Origin: Chondrocystis sp. NIES-4102
Lineage (GTDB): Bacteria; Cyanobacteriota; Cyanobacteriia; Cyanobacteriales; Xenococcaceae
Reading direction: 5' to 3'
Length of the DNA stretch: 64,000 bases
Assembly: GCA_002368355.1 (NCBI GenBank)
Contig: AP018281.1
Location: 744,001 to 808,000, forward strand
The number at the start of each line of letters is the position of its first letter. Within the stretch, counting starts at the first letter, position 1. Shown here piece after piece: positions 53,886 to 62,477 of the stretch. The notes under the pieces were generated by a model. It had not been told where the DNA came from. It ran no database searches and was given only the letters and a program-made list of their open reading frames with translations. The position numbers and the translations under genes were made by a program.

Positions 53886-54797
53886 GTGATTCAAAACTTA
53901 GAACAACACTATAAGGTATTGGGATTAGAGCCAGGCGCGTCTTTGGAAGAGGTCAATCAAGCCTATAAAGATTTAGTATTTATTTGGCATCCCGATCGCC
54001 TTCCTCAAGAGGACGAAAGACTCATTAAAAAGTCTGTTGAGAAGTTACAGCAAATTAACGAGGCGCGTGATTCTTTGCGCTCCTATCACCGTCAATTTAA
54101 GAATAAAACTACCACTCCTAAAGCTAAGACTGAGCCTCAACCTCGTCCTGCTCCTACCACATATTATCGTGATACACCCCCTGCGGGCAATTATCAAAAA
54201 GAACGCTATTACACCACCAACCGCCAACAATCCTATACTAATCCAGGTTATCAGCCACCCAGAAGCAAGCAGCCAAGTCAAGCTTGGAATTATCGTGACT
54301 ACTACACTACTGGTAATAACAGCAATAGAAGTAATGTTAATGGTACTGATGGGTATAAGGATTTCCGTGAGGCGGAAAAAAGTTACACCCCCGTACAACA
54401 ATCTGTTAGCAGCACTCCTAAAAAACCCTACCATAAGGATTTAAGAGGAGCGGATTTAAGCAGATCTAATTTTAAAGAAAGGGACTTTTCAGGTCGCGAT
54501 CTATCTGGGGCAAATCTATCCTATGCCGATCTTAGTGATACTTTTTTGCATAAAATTATTTTGGAAGAAGCCAACCTTCAAGGGGCAAATCTTAAAGGAG
54601 CTAATTTACTACAAGCAAATCTAAGGAATGCCAATCTAAAAGAAGCGAATCTCATTGGCGCAGATTTAAGCGGCTCAGATCTAAGTGGCGCAGATTTAAC
54701 TGGTGCTAAGGTTGGTTTTAATAATAAAATTATGGTGAAAATAACCGCAGTTAAGTTAACTGGTGCAATTTTACCCGATGGCTCTATTCACCCCTAA
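53886..54797 (+). CDS. DnaJ-domain protein with C-terminal pentapeptide repeats
   Basis: 303 residues from GTG 53886, with AAGGAAGGA upstream. J-domain (about 7-70): YKVLGLEPGASLEEV and the Hsp70-stimulating His-Pro-Asp at 35-37 in WHPDRLP. A Gln/Tyr/Ser-rich disordered linker (about 75-180) follows. Then come at least 15 pentapeptide units (about 182-265) of the type A(D/N)LxG, for example ANLSYADLSD and ADLSGSDLSGADLTG, forming a right-handed quadrilateral helix. The fusion would let a DnaK-type chaperone be recruited to whatever the pentapeptide stack binds. It is cyanobacterial in style. Confidence 0.87.
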   Translation: MIQNLEQHYKVLGLEPGASLEEVNQAYKDLVFIWHPDRLPQEDERLIKKSVEKLQQINEARDSLRSYHRQFKNKTTTPKAKTEPQPRPAPTTYYRDTPPAGNYQKERYYTTNRQQSYTNPGYQPPRSKQPSQAWNYRDYYTTGNNSNRSNVNGTDGYKDFREAEKSYTPVQQSVSSTPKKPYHKDLRGADLSRSNFKERDFSGRDLSGANLSYADLSDTFLHKIILEEANLQGANLKGANLLQANLRNANLKEANLIGADLSGSDLSGADLTGAKVGFNNKIMVKITAVKLTGAILPDGSIHP

Positions 54798-55111
54798 ATA
54801 AAGTGTTGCCATTAATATATCAACGTTTATAATCCTAACCCTACCCAAGTAACGTAAATAAATCAGTACATAGGTATTGCTCGTAAATAAAATAGTTATA
54901 TTATTCTGTAGCGGGGATACAGTAGGCTTGATAATCTAAAATATAATTTCTAATTGGTATCCGCCTTGAAAGTAGATTACTCACTCTCACTTTTTGTGAG
55001 TAGATTTTGGATGATCTCGCTGTTACTGCTGATTAATATCCATAATTATTCTTTGAAGCTCAGGCGTGAATTTTAATAGCTTATTAAATAAACATATTAT
55101 TTATCCCCAGA
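54798..55111. other. Intergenic region upstream of rimK
   Basis: About 310 bases. A small hairpin ACTCAC (54979-54984)/GTGAGT (54996-55001) followed by ATTTTGG may end the dnaJ-like transcript weakly. The rimK promoter should lie after it. Nothing else is seen. Confidence 0.4.
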
Positions 55112-56041
55112 ATGAAAATAGCAATTCTTTCGCAAAACCCTACTTTATATTCCACTAGGCGTTTAAAAGAAGCAGGAAAAGAACTAGGGCATGATATGCG
55201 AGTTATTGATTACTTGCGTTGCTATATGAATATTACCTCCAAAAAACCTGCCATAGTATATAGAGGGCAACCGTTAGAAAACTTTGATGCTATTATTCCG
55301 CGCATAGGAGCTTCCAAAACTTTTTATGGTACTGCGGTTGTAAGACAATTTGAATTAATGGATGTATTTAGCCCTAATGAGTCTCAAGCAATTTCTCGCA
55401 GTCGAGATAAACTACGATCTATGCAAATTTTGGCGAGAGAGGGAGTAGGCTTACCTATTACAGGTTTTGCCCATGCGACTCAAGATATAGATGGTTTAAT
55501 CGAAACAGTTGGAGGTGCGCCTCTAGTGATCAAATTACTAGAAGGAACACAGGGAATTGGTGTAGTTTTAGCAGAAACCTATCAAGCAGCCAAATCAGTA
55601 ATTGAGGCTTTTCGTGGCTTAGATGTCAATATTTTGGTACAAGAATATATAAAAGAAGCCAAAGGTGCAGACATACGTTGTTTCGTGGTGGGGGAGCAAG
55701 TAATTGCAGCTATGAAAAGACAAGGTGCAGAGGGTGAATTTCGCTCAAATCTACATCGGGGTGGTAATGCCAAAAAAGTAGCCTTATCCCCAGAAGAGCT
55801 TGAAACCGCCTTGAGAGCAGCCTCTGCTATGGGGTTAAAAATTGCAGGAGTAGATTTACTACGATCTAATCATGGGCCAGTGGTGATGGAAGTTAATTCT
55901 TCCCCTGGTTTAGAAGGAATTGAAAAAGCTACGGGAGTAAATGTTGCAGCTAAAATTATTGATTTTGTTGTTCAAAATGCGACTGAAACTAACAACGCCA
56001 GTGATGTTTCTGGTAAGTTTTACTCTCGCATTAAATATTGA
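55112..56041 (+). CDS. rimK: RimK-family ATP-grasp glutamate ligase
   Basis: Adds glutamate residues to the C-terminus of ribosomal protein S6 or makes poly-glutamate in other members; target here unproven. 309 residues. [18 protein letters not shown] (1-18) and [19 protein letters not shown] (about 67-85) are the RimK N-terminal domain. The ATP-grasp core has [18 protein letters not shown] (about 136-153), [19 protein letters not shown] (about 175-193) and the metal-binding [15 protein letters not shown] (about 257-271). It is followed 22 bases later by an aspartoacylase-family gene, a recurring RimK neighbour. Confidence 0.92.
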   Translation: MKIAILSQNPTLYSTRRLKEAGKELGHDMRVIDYLRCYMNITSKKPAIVYRGQPLENFDAIIPRIGASKTFYGTAVVRQFELMDVFSPNESQAISRSRDKLRSMQILAREGVGLPITGFAHATQDIDGLIETVGGAPLVIKLLEGTQGIGVVLAETYQAAKSVIEAFRGLDVNILVQEYIKEAKGADIRCFVVGEQVIAAMKRQGAEGEFRSNLHRGGNAKKVALSPEELETALRAASAMGLKIAGVDLLRSNHGPVVMEVNSSPGLEGIEKATGVNVAAKIIDFVVQNATETNNASDVSGKFYSRIKY

Positions 56042-56063
56042 TTAACTATCAATTTGGAGTCTG

Positions 56064-57014
56064 GTGTTAGATAATACGATTGAAATTGCTAAAGAAATAA
56101 TTCCCCCAGGACAATTACGTCGTTTTGAGTTGCCTGTAAGTCGTCTTGCGACTCAAACCCTTGTTTCTTTACCTGTGACTGTGATTAATGGAATTGAACC
56201 TGGCCCTCGAATGTGGCTTAGTGCAGCAATTCACGGTGATGAATTAAATGGGGTGGAAATTATTGCTCAAATTTTAGGCAGAATTGATCCTGAAAAATTA
56301 AAAGGAACAATTATCACTGTTTCTATTGTTAACGTCTTTGGCTTTATTGAACAATCCCGTTATCTTCCCGATCGCAGGGATTTAAATCGTTTTTTCCCAG
56401 GTTCGGAAAATGGATCTTTAGCCTCCCAGTTAGCCAGTTTATTTATGCGCGAAATTGTTGCCCATAGCACCCACGGTATTGATCTACATACGGCAGCAAT
56501 ACATCGGATTAATTTACCTCAAATTCGTGCCAATCTAGAAGATGAAATTACCTATCGTTGTGCTAAAGCTTTCGGCGCACCTATGATCATGCACTCTACT
56601 ACTAGGGATGGTTCTTTACGTCATGCAGCAACTAAAAAGGGAATTCCTGTCTTACTTTATGAAGCAGGAGAGGCTTTGAGGTTTAATCCTGAAGCTATCA
56701 GAGTAGGGGTAGAGGGGATTTTACGAGTAATGAATTGTTTGGATATGTATGATGATCAGCTTGTACCTAAGTTTACTGATTCTTTAGAAGCTAAAACAAG
56801 TCAATGGATTAGGGCATATCGAGGGGGAATTTTTCATTTAAGAGTGAATTTGGGGCAAAAAGTTTATAAACGTCAAGAATTGGGCTATATTACCAATGCT
56901 TTTGGGGAAAAGCGCGCCACAGTGCGTACTAATGTTGATGGGGTGGTAATCAGTCACACCCAAAATCCCTTGGTTAATCAGGGTGATGGGATTATTCACT
57001 TGGCTATTATTTGA
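56064..57014 (+). CDS. Succinylglutamate desuccinylase/aspartoacylase family protein
   Basis: Zinc-dependent M14-like amidohydrolase, 316 residues from GTG 56064 (GGAG five bases before). Zinc ligands His and Glu in AAIHGDELNGVE (about 54-65) and a later His in GIDLHTAAIHR (about 139-149); RRDLNRFFPG (about 104-113) is the substrate-binding Arg/Asn motif. A C-terminal beta domain (about 245-316) is biotinyl-like. Coupled with rimK, so it may remove or process the acidic residue that RimK adds; this is inference from context. Confidence 0.87.
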   Translation: MLDNTIEIAKEIIPPGQLRRFELPVSRLATQTLVSLPVTVINGIEPGPRMWLSAAIHGDELNGVEIIAQILGRIDPEKLKGTIITVSIVNVFGFIEQSRYLPDRRDLNRFFPGSENGSLASQLASLFMREIVAHSTHGIDLHTAAIHRINLPQIRANLEDEITYRCAKAFGAPMIMHSTTRDGSLRHAATKKGIPVLLYEAGEALRFNPEAIRVGVEGILRVMNCLDMYDDQLVPKFTDSLEAKTSQWIRAYRGGIFHLRVNLGQKVYKRQELGYITNAFGEKRATVRTNVDGVVISHTQNPLVNQGDGIIHLAII

Positions 57015-57024
57015 TTGAAGTTGT

Positions 57025-58302
57025 ATGACAGCAGAATTAGTTAGGGCGATCGCAGTTGAATCTAATTGGTCTAAGGTTTATCATCTTGCCGATACTTACC
57101 GTCAGCAGCAACAGTGGCAAGCAGCAGCTATTGCTTATCAGCGATCTATTGAATTACAACCTGATTTTTTTTGGTCGTGGCATAATTTGGCTGATGTTTT
57201 ACTGAAACTGCAACATTGGCAGCAAGCGGTATTAGCCTATCGTCGTGCAGTGGATATTGATCCTGATTTTTTTTGGTCGTGGCATAATTTGGCTGATGCC
57301 TTACTAAAACTACAACATTGGCAGCAAGCGGTATTAGCCTATCGTCGTGCAGTGGATATTGATCCTGATTTTTTTTGGTCGTGGCATAATTTAGCTGATG
57401 CTTTATTAAAACTACAAGCTTGGGATCAGGCGATCGCTGTTTTACTCGCAGCCATACAGTTGAAACCAGATCATCAACCTGTTTATCAAAAATTGGGACT
57501 AGCTTTTAAACAACGAGGTGATTTAGTAGTTTCCATTCAAGATTATCGTCGGCTTATTCAGTCTCCACCAGCTAATTCGATTTTTGCCACACTGGTAACT
57601 AAGTTGGAATTTTTACTTAAGATTGCCGACACTTTGGCAAATGAGCATCAAACAGTTGGAGCAATTATTTTTTATTATTTGGTATTAGAAATTGATCCTA
57701 GTCGCCTTGATGTTTTACCCAAACTTACCCACCTGCTACAAAAACACCAACAATTACAAAAGACTATAACTGAGGGAGAGGAAATCTTAGTTAGCCAGCA
57801 GTCTAGTCTATTAATTGCACAACTAACCACCTCTGGTAATTTGGATCAAGTTTCAACCCAACAGGCTGTTGATCTTGATTCCATTAAAATTAAGCATCAC
57901 CTTAACTGTCAGATTCTACCCAGTCAGTTGGAAGATTTATGTAATGCTGTAGGTTGGCAGCGTCGCCCCCTTGAACAGGTAGAACAGGCTTTAGGTAATA
58001 GTTTTGCTTATGTATCTGCTTGGTATATTCAGCCAGACCAAGAAAAGTTAGTGGGTTTTGCCAGAGCAGTATCCGATGGTATTTTTCAAGCTATTTTACT
58101 TGATATTGTTGTAGATCCTAATTTTCAAGGCTGCGGTTTGGGGACAACCTTGGTTAATAATTTACTCCAACAACTTAAGCTTGCAGGAATTAGAGACATT
58201 GCCCTGTTTGCTAGTCCCCACTTAGTTGATTTTTATCATCGATTAGGATTTGTCGCTCAACCCCATAATCTACAATGGATGTTATGGTCTGCTAGCTGTT
58301 AA
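57025..58302 (+). CDS. TPR-GNAT fusion protein
   Basis: 425 residues in two parts. The N-terminal half has tetratricopeptide repeats (about 12-165). Three consecutive 34-residue units share PDFFWSWHNLADxLLKLQ and are almost identical in DNA. After a helical middle region, the C-terminal ~125 residues form a GNAT acetyltransferase domain: ILLDIVVDPNFQGCGLGTTL (about 354-373) contains the acetyl-CoA loop, then IALFASPHLVDFYHRLGF. The TPR part probably selects the protein target. It starts 10 bases after the aspartoacylase-family gene, so rimK, this partner and the fusion may form one operon devoted to protein modification. Confidence 0.85.
   Translation: MTAELVRAIAVESNWSKVYHLADTYRQQQQWQAAAIAYQRSIELQPDFFWSWHNLADVLLKLQHWQQAVLAYRRAVDIDPDFFWSWHNLADALLKLQHWQQAVLAYRRAVDIDPDFFWSWHNLADALLKLQAWDQAIAVLLAAIQLKPDHQPVYQKLGLAFKQRGDLVVSIQDYRRLIQSPPANSIFATLVTKLEFLLKIADTLANEHQTVGAIIFYYLVLEIDPSRLDVLPKLTHLLQKHQQLQKTITEGEEILVSQQSSLLIAQLTTSGNLDQVSTQQAVDLDSIKIKHHLNCQILPSQLEDLCNAVGWQRRPLEQVEQALGNSFAYVSAWYIQPDQEKLVGFARAVSDGIFQAILLDIVVDPNFQGCGLGTTLVNNLLQQLKLAGIRDIALFASPHLVDFYHRLGFVAQPHNLQWMLWSASC
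57160..57465 (+). repeat. Three tandem TPR-coding repeats, period 102 bp
   Basis: Units start at 57160, 57262 and 57364, each beginning CCTGATTTTTTTTGGTCGTG. Copies one and two differ at only a few bases; copy three diverges in its second half. The repeats are in frame (34 codons). Confidence 0.9.
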
Positions 58303-58630
<328 letters not shown>

Positions 58631-59548
58631 CTATTTAACTATTTCAGCTAATGCAGGCTTTAAATCTTGATACTGATAATTAAAACCTGTTGCTTGGGTT
58701 TTTTTAGGTAATACCTGTTGTCCTTGTAAAACTACGATCGCGCCGTCTCCTAATAATAGTTCTAAAACAAAATCAGGAACAGGTAGCCAGGAAGGTCGAT
58801 TCATTACTTCCCCCAAGGTTTTACACAGTTGACTCATTCGCACAGGATTAGGAGAGGTGGCATTATATACTCCCGACATCTCTGTATTTTGTAATGCCTC
58901 AATGATTAGATTTACTAAGTCGTCTCGATGTATCCAAGAAAACCATTGTTTCCCACTACCAATGGGCCCGCCTGCAAACATTTTAAACGGCCCAATCATT
59001 TTGCCCAGCGCACCACCGTTAGCTAAGACAATACCTAAACGTAGGATAACTAAACGTACACCACTTTCTTTAACTTTCGTTGCTTCTGCTTCCCAATTCT
59101 GACAAACTTGTGCTAGAAAATCATTACCTGGGGGACTATCTTCATCAAAGCTGATAGTTTCACTAGTGCCATAATAACCGATCGCTGAACTACTAATAAA
59201 TACTTGAGGTTTTTGCTCCGCAAGGGCGATCGCTTCAACTAGTTTTCTTGTTCCTAATTGGCGACTTTCCATAATTGCTTGTTTTTGCTCAGGTGTCCAA
59301 CGCTCGGCGATCGCTTCCCCAGCCAGATTAATCACCGCATCACATCCAGATACTTTTTTTTGCCAGTCTCCCGACTCTAGAGGGGTATATTGCACCACTT
59401 CTATTTGATCCAAAGCTGAGGCTGGAAACACGGTTGAAACCGTCTTAGGATTGCGCGTAAAAACTAAGATTTGATGTCCTGCTTGTTGCAACTTTGTAAC
59501 TAAACGACTACCGACTAATCCTGTTGCACCTGTAATTGCGATTTTCAT
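58631..59548 (-). CDS. TIGR01777-family NAD(P)-dependent epimerase-like protein
   Basis: Extended short-chain dehydrogenase fold, 305 residues. GATGLVGSRL at 7-16 binds the dinucleotide; DAVINLAGEAIAERWTPEQK (about 69-88) is the hallmark of TIGR01777. SSSAIGYYGTSE (about 115-126) holds the Ser/Tyr active-site region, and WFSWIHRDDLVNLI (about 200-213) is conserved. A DUF1731-like C-terminus follows (about 245-295, with LPVPDFVLELLLGDGA). Function is poorly defined; E. coli YfcH and plant SulA/GC1 homologues belong here. It ends the two-gene leftward unit psb28-2-epimerase, three bases after psb28-2. Confidence 0.9.
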   Translation of the reverse strand: MKIAITGATGLVGSRLVTKLQQAGHQILVFTRNPKTVSTVFPASALDQIEVVQYTPLESGDWQKKVSGCDAVINLAGEAIAERWTPEQKQAIMESRQLGTRKLVEAIALAEQKPQVFISSSAIGYYGTSETISFDEDSPPGNDFLAQVCQNWEAEATKVKESGVRLVILRLGIVLANGGALGKMIGPFKMFAGGPIGSGKQWFSWIHRDDLVNLIIEALQNTEMSGVYNATSPNPVRMSQLCKTLGEVMNRPSWLPVPDFVLELLLGDGAIVVLQGQQVLPKKTQATGFNYQYQDLKPALAEIVK

Positions 59549-59551
59549 ATT

Positions 59552-59920
59552 TTATTTGCTTCCAAATTCCATTTCATTAGCTTCGGCATAGCGATCCATA
59601 AAACGACTAAATCTTTCCCAGCCAGCATCTGAGTCAATTTCAAAGATACATTCTACTCTTTTTAGTTCGTCTCCTTCATCGCCACCAAAAATCATTTTTA
59701 GTGAATGGGGGGTAACTAGGATTTTTCCTTCTGAATCTATTAAACTGAGGTTTTTAACTGAACCTTTGGTAAAACTATTAAAACGATCTAATGCCTTTAA
59801 TTTCTCAAAAATCAGCAAAATATTGCGGACTCCTGTGTTTTTGTTGCGTCTTAAACTAACACCGCTTAATTCTTCAGCAACATCTTTAAAGAATTCTATT
59901 ACAGGAACTTGAGAAGACAT
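59552..59920 (-). CDS. psb28-2: Photosystem II assembly factor, Psb28 family (Psb28-2-like)
   Basis: Soluble protein that binds PSII intermediates (CP47 side) during assembly and repair. 122 residues from ATG 59920; TTG at 59926 would add two residues. IEFFKDVAEELSGVSLRRNKNTG (about 8-30 in parts IEFFKDVAE and VSLRRNKNTG) and the end GWERFSRFMDRYAEANEMEF (about 99-118) match the family. The divergent middle (LLIFEKLKALDRFNSF) is more like the second cyanobacterial copy than Psb28-1. Confidence 0.82.
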   Translation of the reverse strand: MSSQVPVIEFFKDVAEELSGVSLRRNKNTGVRNILLIFEKLKALDRFNSFTKGSVKNLSLIDSEGKILVTPHSLKMIFGGDEGDELKRVECIFEIDSDAGWERFSRFMDRYAEANEMEFGSK

Positions 59921-60109
59921 TATCAAAGTAAAGATAAATGAATAACTTGTTTTTTATATAACTAGAATACTATGTTTAAGGGATCACCAAGACAATAATT
60001 CTCTACAATCAAAAAGCTTTTAGCTGTTGCTACTGGGTTAATCTAGATTACTACAGAGGATTTAAAATAGTGGTAGTAAAACATGATCATTTACTGAGTT
60101 TACAATTAA

Positions 60110-60157
60110 GGCGATCGCGAATCCCTATATTTTGAGTCTTCAATGGGATCGATCGCC
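60110..60157. terminator. Strong hairpin downstream of petM built from HIP1-like arms
   Basis: Outer arms GGCGATCG (60110-60117) and CGATCGCC (60150-60157), with ATCCC/GGGAT stacking inside. Located between petM and psb28-2. It lacks a T-run on either side, so it may be an mRNA-stabilising 3' structure or a factor-assisted terminator. Confidence 0.55.
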
Positions 60158-60190
60158 TCATCTATACTAAAATTACTATTTATTTAGTAA

Positions 60191-60304
60191 TTACTCAGGT
60201 TCTCCCCCTTGTATTTTAAGAATGAGGAAACCTAAACTAAGTCCGCCCAAGATTAAAGTTATACATAAAATTGCGCCATTAAACAGCATACTTTCTGCGC
60301 TCAT
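60191..60304 (-). CDS. petM: Cytochrome b6f complex subunit 7 (PetM)
   Basis: A 37-residue single-helix subunit of the photosynthetic cytochrome b6f complex in the thylakoid. The sequence starts [14 protein letters not shown]; a membrane helix spans about 8-28, and it ends LKIQGGEPE. This matches the PetM pattern (M-x-AESML-x-NGA at the start and a K-x-QG-x-E end). AGGAG lies eight bases before the ATG. It is short and easily missed by automatic gene calling. It is a stand-alone gene with its own upstream region. Confidence 0.88.
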   Translation of the reverse strand: MSAESMLFNGAILCITLILGGLSLGFLILKIQGGEPE

Positions 60305-60461
60305 GTTGATTACTCCTGTTTTATTGTTAGATTTTTATTTCTATGATGATCTAAATTTGAATAAAAGCTTTTAGCTCTTTATCTTATGAATTTTCAACCA
60401 TAATCAGTAATAAGTATTTTAAATCATTAAGTCCGAATTTTCGCCTAAACTCTTTGAAGCT

Positions 60462-60953
60462 ATGAATTCCTCATTTCAAATTAGAAGAGCGATCGCCCGT
60501 GATGTTCCAGCAATCTTTGATTTAATTAAAGCTTTAGCCGAATATGCAAAGTTAAGCCATCAAGTTACTGGTACAGTCGATGATTTACAAAACCATTTAT
60601 TTGGTAATCAAGTGAGTGTTGAGGCTATTGTAGCGGAGTGTGAAGAAAAATTAGTGGGATTTGCGCTCTTTTTCCCAAATTATTCAACCTTTTTAACCAA
60701 ACCAGGTATTTATCTTGAGGATTTGTTTGTTTTACCTGAATATCGCCGTCAAGGTATTGGTAAGGCAATGTTAATATATCTGGGTAAATTGGCAGTAAAA
60801 CGGGGTGCGGGGCGATTAGAATGGAGTGTTTTAGATTGGAATCAAAGCGCGATCGCTTTTTACCAGACTATGGGCGCAAATGTATTACCTGACTGGCGCA
60901 TCTGTCGAGTAACTGGCGAAGCTTTGCAGAATTTGGCACAAAGATCAGAATAA
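60462..60953 (+). CDS. GNAT N-acetyltransferase (diamine/spermidine acetyltransferase-like)
   Basis: 163 residues of a single GNAT domain. IRRAIARDVPAIFDLIKALAEYAKL (about 7-31) is the N-terminal substrate-side region seen in SSAT-type enzymes. IYLEDLFVLPEYRRQGIGKAML (about 87-108) holds the acetyl-CoA loop. WSVLDWNQSAIAFYQTMGA (about 127-145) is the typical C-terminal motif with the catalytic Tyr. Polyamines or a similar amine are the likely substrate by resemblance; unproven. Confidence 0.85.
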   Translation: MNSSFQIRRAIARDVPAIFDLIKALAEYAKLSHQVTGTVDDLQNHLFGNQVSVEAIVAECEEKLVGFALFFPNYSTFLTKPGIYLEDLFVLPEYRRQGIGKAMLIYLGKLAVKRGAGRLEWSVLDWNQSAIAFYQTMGANVLPDWRICRVTGEALQNLAQRSE

Positions 60954-60984
60954 TTATATATTTAATGGCTGTGACAGGGATGCT

Positions 60985-61075
60985 TAAAGGGTAGTAGGTA
61001 GTGGGGAGTAGGTAGTAGGTAGTGGGAGTCAGAAGACAGAAGACAGGAGTTTGGTAGTAGGTAGTATGGCTACTA
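60985..61075. repeat. GTAGTAGG/CAGAAGACAG short tandem repeats
   Basis: Series of GTAGTAGGTAGTGGG units then AGACAGAAGACAGGAG units between the GNAT gene and the ArsC-like gene. Confidence 0.75.
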
Positions 61076-61126
61076 AGCTAAGACCTTAACACTATAATGT
61101 GTAAATTATTCTTTTAATATTTATTT

Positions 61127-61486
61127 ATGTCCATCCTAATATACGGAATACCTAATTGTGGTACTTGTAAAAAAGCAATTAAATGGTTGGAAGATCATGA
61201 TATTGCTTATCAATTTATTAATACTAAAGATAGTCCCCCCAGTCAAACCATGATTGAAGAATGGGTTAAGACTCTCGGTAGTAAAGCAATGCGAAATACT
61301 TCAGGTAAATCCTATCGGGCTTTAGGAGATGATAAGAAAACTTGGACAGATCAACAATGGATTACAGCCTTTAGCGAAGATGCAATGTTAATAAAAAGAC
61401 CATTATTTGTGAAAGATAATCAAGCGGTATTGGTTGGCTTTAGAGCAATGGAAGCAGAAATTAAGGATAAACTAGGTGTATCGTAA
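61127..61486 (+). CDS. ArsC/Spx/YffB family thioredoxin-fold protein
   Basis: 119 residues. The N-terminal strand ILIYGIPNCGTCKKAIKWLE (about 3-22) has C11-G-T-C14, the two-cysteine form seen in Spx and in YffB/MgsR-like members. Typical arsenate reductases have a single active-site Cys at the first position. MLIKRPLFVKDNQAVLVGF (about 87-105) contains the conserved Arg-Pro of the family. It may act as a thiol reductase or redox regulator; arsenate reduction is possible but not supported by neighbours. Confidence 0.82.
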   Translation: MSILIYGIPNCGTCKKAIKWLEDHDIAYQFINTKDSPPSQTMIEEWVKTLGSKAMRNTSGKSYRALGDDKKTWTDQQWITAFSEDAMLIKRPLFVKDNQAVLVGFRAMEAEIKDKLGVS

Positions 61487-61818
61487 ATTTATCTATGTTT
61501 TAATATATTTGACAAGTTTAATTTATTAAGATAAAGCACCTATATTTTTATACAAAAACATTCTAATATTGCTCGCTAATATTTTAAATTAGTTTTATGT
61601 ATTTATAGTGTTTATCCAAAAATATCAAGTTACAGAGACGAAAAAAGAATATCTTACTCATGGATAATTACTAACTTACTAATTGGGCTTTAAACCCTTT
61701 TATTTTTAAAATAAGCAGCAAAGTTCTGCCTTGAGTTGAGTAATATTAATTTGGAAACGTTTAATATTATATTTGTGTCTTGAAAATAATTAAATCTAGT
61801 AACATATAAATAATCATA
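61487..61818. other. AT-rich intergenic region, nothing recognised
   Basis: 330 very AT-rich bases upstream of the HAD gene. No repeat family, hairpin or small gene is evident. The promoter of the HAD gene is expected here. Confidence 0.4.
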
Positions 61819-62475
61819 GTGATCAAAGCAGTAATTTTTGATTTAGATGGCTTAATAATCGATTCAGAACCATTATGGCAGGAAGCAGAAATATTAGTTT
61901 TTCAACAAGTTAATATAATGCTAACGCCTCAATTATGCCTAAAAACCAAAGGCTTAAGGATCGATCAGGTAGTAGATTACTGGTATCAAAGATATCCCTG
62001 GAGAAATTATTCTCAAACAGAAATTGCCGAGTTAATAGTTAAAAAAGTAATTGAATTAATACATCTAAAGGGTGAACCATTAGCAGGGGTAGAAGATACC
62101 ATTGCTTTTATAGAAGAAAAACCAGTAAAAATTGCTTTGGCTTCTTCTTCGGCAACAATTATTATTCAAGCTGCCCTACAAAAACTAGAATTAATAGATA
62201 AATTCACACAAATATATTCAGCAGAATCAGAGGCTTTAGGAAAACCCCACCCAGGAGTATATCTAACCACCGCCAGACAATTAAACGTTTCTCCCCAAGA
62301 ATGTTTAGCTTTAGAAGATTCCTTAAACGGTGTCTTAGCAGCCAAAGCAGCCCAAATGAAATGTATAGCTGTACCTGAAACATTAGAATATAATAATCCC
62401 AAATTCGCGATCGCCGATGTAATTTTAAAATCCCTCAAAGAATTTAACGAAGATATTTGGCAAAAAGTAATTTAA
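61819..62475 (+). CDS. HAD-superfamily phosphatase (HxpB-like)
   Basis: 218 residues from a GTG start. Motif I AVIFDLDGLIIDSEPLW (about 4-20) has the two catalytic Asp. Motif II is in IALASSSA (about 105-112). Motif III is K in LGKPHPGVYL (about 140-149), and motif IV is ALEDSLNGVLAAKAA (about 160-174). The cap domain is inserted after motif I. The DLDGLIIDSEPLWQEAE start is typical of hexitol phosphatase/2-deoxyglucose-6-phosphatase members that remove phosphate from sugar phosphates. Its end is two bases from the convergent hydrolase gene. Confidence 0.87.
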   Translation: MIKAVIFDLDGLIIDSEPLWQEAEILVFQQVNIMLTPQLCLKTKGLRIDQVVDYWYQRYPWRNYSQTEIAELIVKKVIELIHLKGEPLAGVEDTIAFIEEKPVKIALASSSATIIIQAALQKLELIDKFTQIYSAESEALGKPHPGVYLTTARQLNVSPQECLALEDSLNGVLAAKAAQMKCIAVPETLEYNNPKFAIADVILKSLKEFNEDIWQKVI

Positions 62476-62477
62476 TT

